From Capsulimonas corticalis (GTDB lineage: Bacteria; Armatimonadota; Armatimonadia; Armatimonadales; Capsulimonadaceae): DNA of 64,000 nt. The position numbers and the translations under genes were made by a program. Below are positions 62,795 to 64,000 of the stretch, in pieces (position 1 is the first letter of the stretch; every line of letters begins with the position of its first letter). The DNA is taken from positions 1,302,001 to 1,366,000 of the forward strand of contig NZ_AP025739.1 in the NCBI RefSeq assembly GCF_003574315.2. Reading direction: 5' to 3'. The notes below the pieces were generated by a model. It did not search any database. It was not told where the DNA came from and was given only the letters and a program-made list of their open reading frames with translations.

Positions 62795-62955
62795 GCTCAA
62801 ATCACCTCATGTTATTCCGCTACGGAAAACGTCAAAAGGACAGCGTGCGACGGCAGAGCGATTACGATCAACAAACGCCAAACTACGATTATATCAGCGG
62901 AATGAATCAGAATGCCGCAATCGATCCAGAAATATTCTTCAAGAGAGGAGGCGCA

Positions 62956-63046
62956 TTCACTACCATACACAAAATCGCCGTTAATGATTATTGGCAATGG
63001 CTAGCAAGCGATAATTATCAACATCAATTTTGTGTACGGTAGTGAA
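62956..63046. repeat. 20-bp inverted repeat flanking a 51-bp AT-rich core
   Basis: TTCACTACCATACACAAAAT at 62956 and its complement at 63027-63046, with one mismatch. It lies between the BNR gene and a minus-strand membrane protein. It could be a small non-autonomous element or a terminator-type structure. A weak ORF across it (62767-63042) is not convincing. Confidence 0.65.
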
Positions 63047-63061
63047 TCAGAAACTAGTAAA

Positions 63062-63559
63062 CTACGACGCAATTTTCGATAGACCTGATTTCATTGTCAT
63101 CCTGTGAATTAGGAGAAGAAAAATAAGCGCCACAATTGGCGCATTTATCTTCAGGAACGTTTCAATGTCATTCACGCCAACGTGATATGTCAGCGTATTA
63201 AATTGTCGCTGTGGAACGCTAAGAGAATAATAGTGATTCATTATCCGGTTATAGACTGTATCAGGGACGATATCAGTAAGATACCACCAGTTTAAATGTA
63301 CAGTAAATGCAATACACGCGGAAATCAATAACATTGACATTTGGCGCGTTTTCCAAATAATCCTTGCTAGAGTTAACAGACTAATTGGAAAAACCACGTA
63401 GACCAACAACTTATAAAATAATGGAAACAATATATGCACTGGTAACCAAGTTTCGAAATCCGTTGTTTTATCCCAAAAAAACAAGCTCAAGAAAACGAAT
63501 TGACTTATAGTACTAGCAATAATGCTCCAACTAACAATTAGCCTAACGTGGTTTTTCAT
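63062..63559 (-). CDS. Hypothetical integral membrane protein
   Basis: 165 residues from ATG 63559. About four hydrophobic segments: LIVSWSIIASTISQFVFLSL (8-28), HILFPLFYKLLVYVVFPISL (40-62), MSMLLISACIAFTVHL (73-90) and APIVALIFLLLIHRM (138-155). The 95-135 stretch is polar and likely outside. I do not recognise a family. It lies in an AT-rich stretch with an ankyrin gene on the same strand, so it may belong to a second acquired segment. Confidence 0.6.
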   Translation of the reverse strand: MKNHVRLIVSWSIIASTISQFVFLSLFFWDKTTDFETWLPVHILFPLFYKLLVYVVFPISLLTLARIIWKTRQMSMLLISACIAFTVHLNWWYLTDIVPDTVYNRIMNHYYSLSVPQRQFNTLTYHVGVNDIETFLKINAPIVALIFLLLIHRMTMKSGLSKIAS

Positions 63560-63742
63560 TAATTAATCTCACTTATTGACTTGCTGCCGATCAGAAAACA
63601 TGCTGGCGTTCACTTGATCAATCCAACCACTTGTTTACGAGAAGCGTCACATCACAGAACGTTAAGATTGCTCGTTTTTTCATCAGCAGTAAGTCAATAT
63701 TGATCTTGTAAAGCTAGTAGAGGATCAGAGTATTTCAGATGC

Positions 63743-63778
63743 ATTGCTCCACCTCATTATCATCTCAGGTGGAGCAAT
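63743..63778. terminator. Hairpin downstream of the ankyrin gene
   Basis: Stem ATTGCTCCACCT/AGGTGGAGCAAT (12 bp) with a 12-nt loop. It lies 3' of the minus-strand ankyrin gene. No T-run is present. Nothing else is seen in 63560-63845. Confidence 0.5.
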
Positions 63779-63845
63779 ATCAAGAATATCACCTAGAAAT
63801 TTCGACGCCATAGGAGGCAACCGGGCTTCTTCTGTCTAACTTCCT

Positions 63846-64000
63846 TTATTCTCCTCTTCTATACTGATCCAAACGAGTTATTAGATCTAAATGATGGTTG
63901 TTAAAAGCCAATGTTCTAGCAGAATTCCCTTCTTTATCATGATATTTCACATTCGCCCCTGCTCTCAACAGATCGTCCATGATATCTCCATTTTTTTCAG
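63846..64000 (-). CDS. Ankyrin-repeat protein, C-terminal 50 residues (partial)
   Basis: The minus strand enters the window in frame and ends at 63846. It reads EKNGDIMDDLLRAGANVKYH, then DKEGNSARTLAFNNHHLDLITRL, a classic ankyrin repeat (GD...LL-AGA-V...D--GN-A...A--N-H-DLI--L) and half of a capping one. The rest lies beyond 64000. It may belong to an immunity-type or protein-binding gene like the broken ankyrin gene at 17.9 kb. Confidence 0.75.
   Translation of the reverse strand, partial: EKNGDIMDDLLRAGANVKYHDKEGNSARTLAFNNHHLDLITRLDQYRRGE

Noticed and set aside
62767-63042. 91-residue plus-strand ORF
   Set aside because: It overlaps the BNR gene start and the inverted repeat; composition is unlike a protein and there is no ribosome site.

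Overview
The window is GC-rich (lower in the immunity island and the right end). It carries many secreted carbohydrate-active enzymes (CAZymes), three DUF1559 prepilin-like proteins (N-terminal [20 protein letters not shown]-type helix, C-terminal DGH motif), PEP-CTERM proteins, AraC regulators, and RICIN or fascin-like modules on CAZymes. This mix is most like an Armatimonadota (Capsulimonas-type) chromosome; that placement is inference from gene content, not from a marker gene.

Layout. 0-5 kb: a LacI regulator (cut by the window edge) divergent from a GH20-like plus GH2 operon. 5-15 kb: an ABC exporter pair, tRNA-Ser(GCU), ThuA-like protein, RNase HI, a TAT-exported sugar isomerase-like protein, two tandem PEP-CTERM paralogues with a possible Cys-His-Asp triad, and a secreted alpha/beta hydrolase. 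15.4-18.2 kb: a minus-strand island of small immunity-type genes (Imm21-like, barstar-like, WGR-like, broken ankyrin). 18.2-22.5 kb: a pcrA/uvrD helicase gene whose first 87 codons are duplicated on either side of a Fic gene. 22.5-23.3 kb: a DUF1778-GNAT toxin-antitoxin pair. 24-45.6 kb: three paralogous AraC regulators among GDSL-RICIN, GH99-like-RICIN, GH87-fascin, GH95, two beta-helix proteins, GH130 and three prepilin genes. 45.9-55.4 kb: GH2, a fourth AraC regulator and two GH78 rhamnosidases. 55.7-64 kb: a 1893-residue DUF4011/helicase/nuclease protein, an orphan Phd-type antitoxin, a BNR-repeat protein, a membrane protein and the end of an ankyrin gene.

The strongest new observation is a rigid 63-bp promoter module. 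It has two TCACAA-like boxes exactly 20 bp apart, the second exactly 14 bp before the -35 box, then a 17-bp spacer and the -10 box. Five intact copies and one decayed copy precede the GDSL, GH95 and GH130 genes and two prepilin genes. Three of the six lie in the divergent promoters of the three AraC paralogues, so I infer one AraC-controlled regulon linking extracellular glycan degradation to pseudopilin-like proteins.

Other notable signals: a 150-bp multi-hairpin element in two inverted copies with a compensatory base-pair change; a second palindromic repeat family; an 11-bp tandem duplication that separates the GH95 signal peptide from its enzyme; and several genes with the -10 box only 6-7 nt before the start codon, suggesting leaderless mRNAs.
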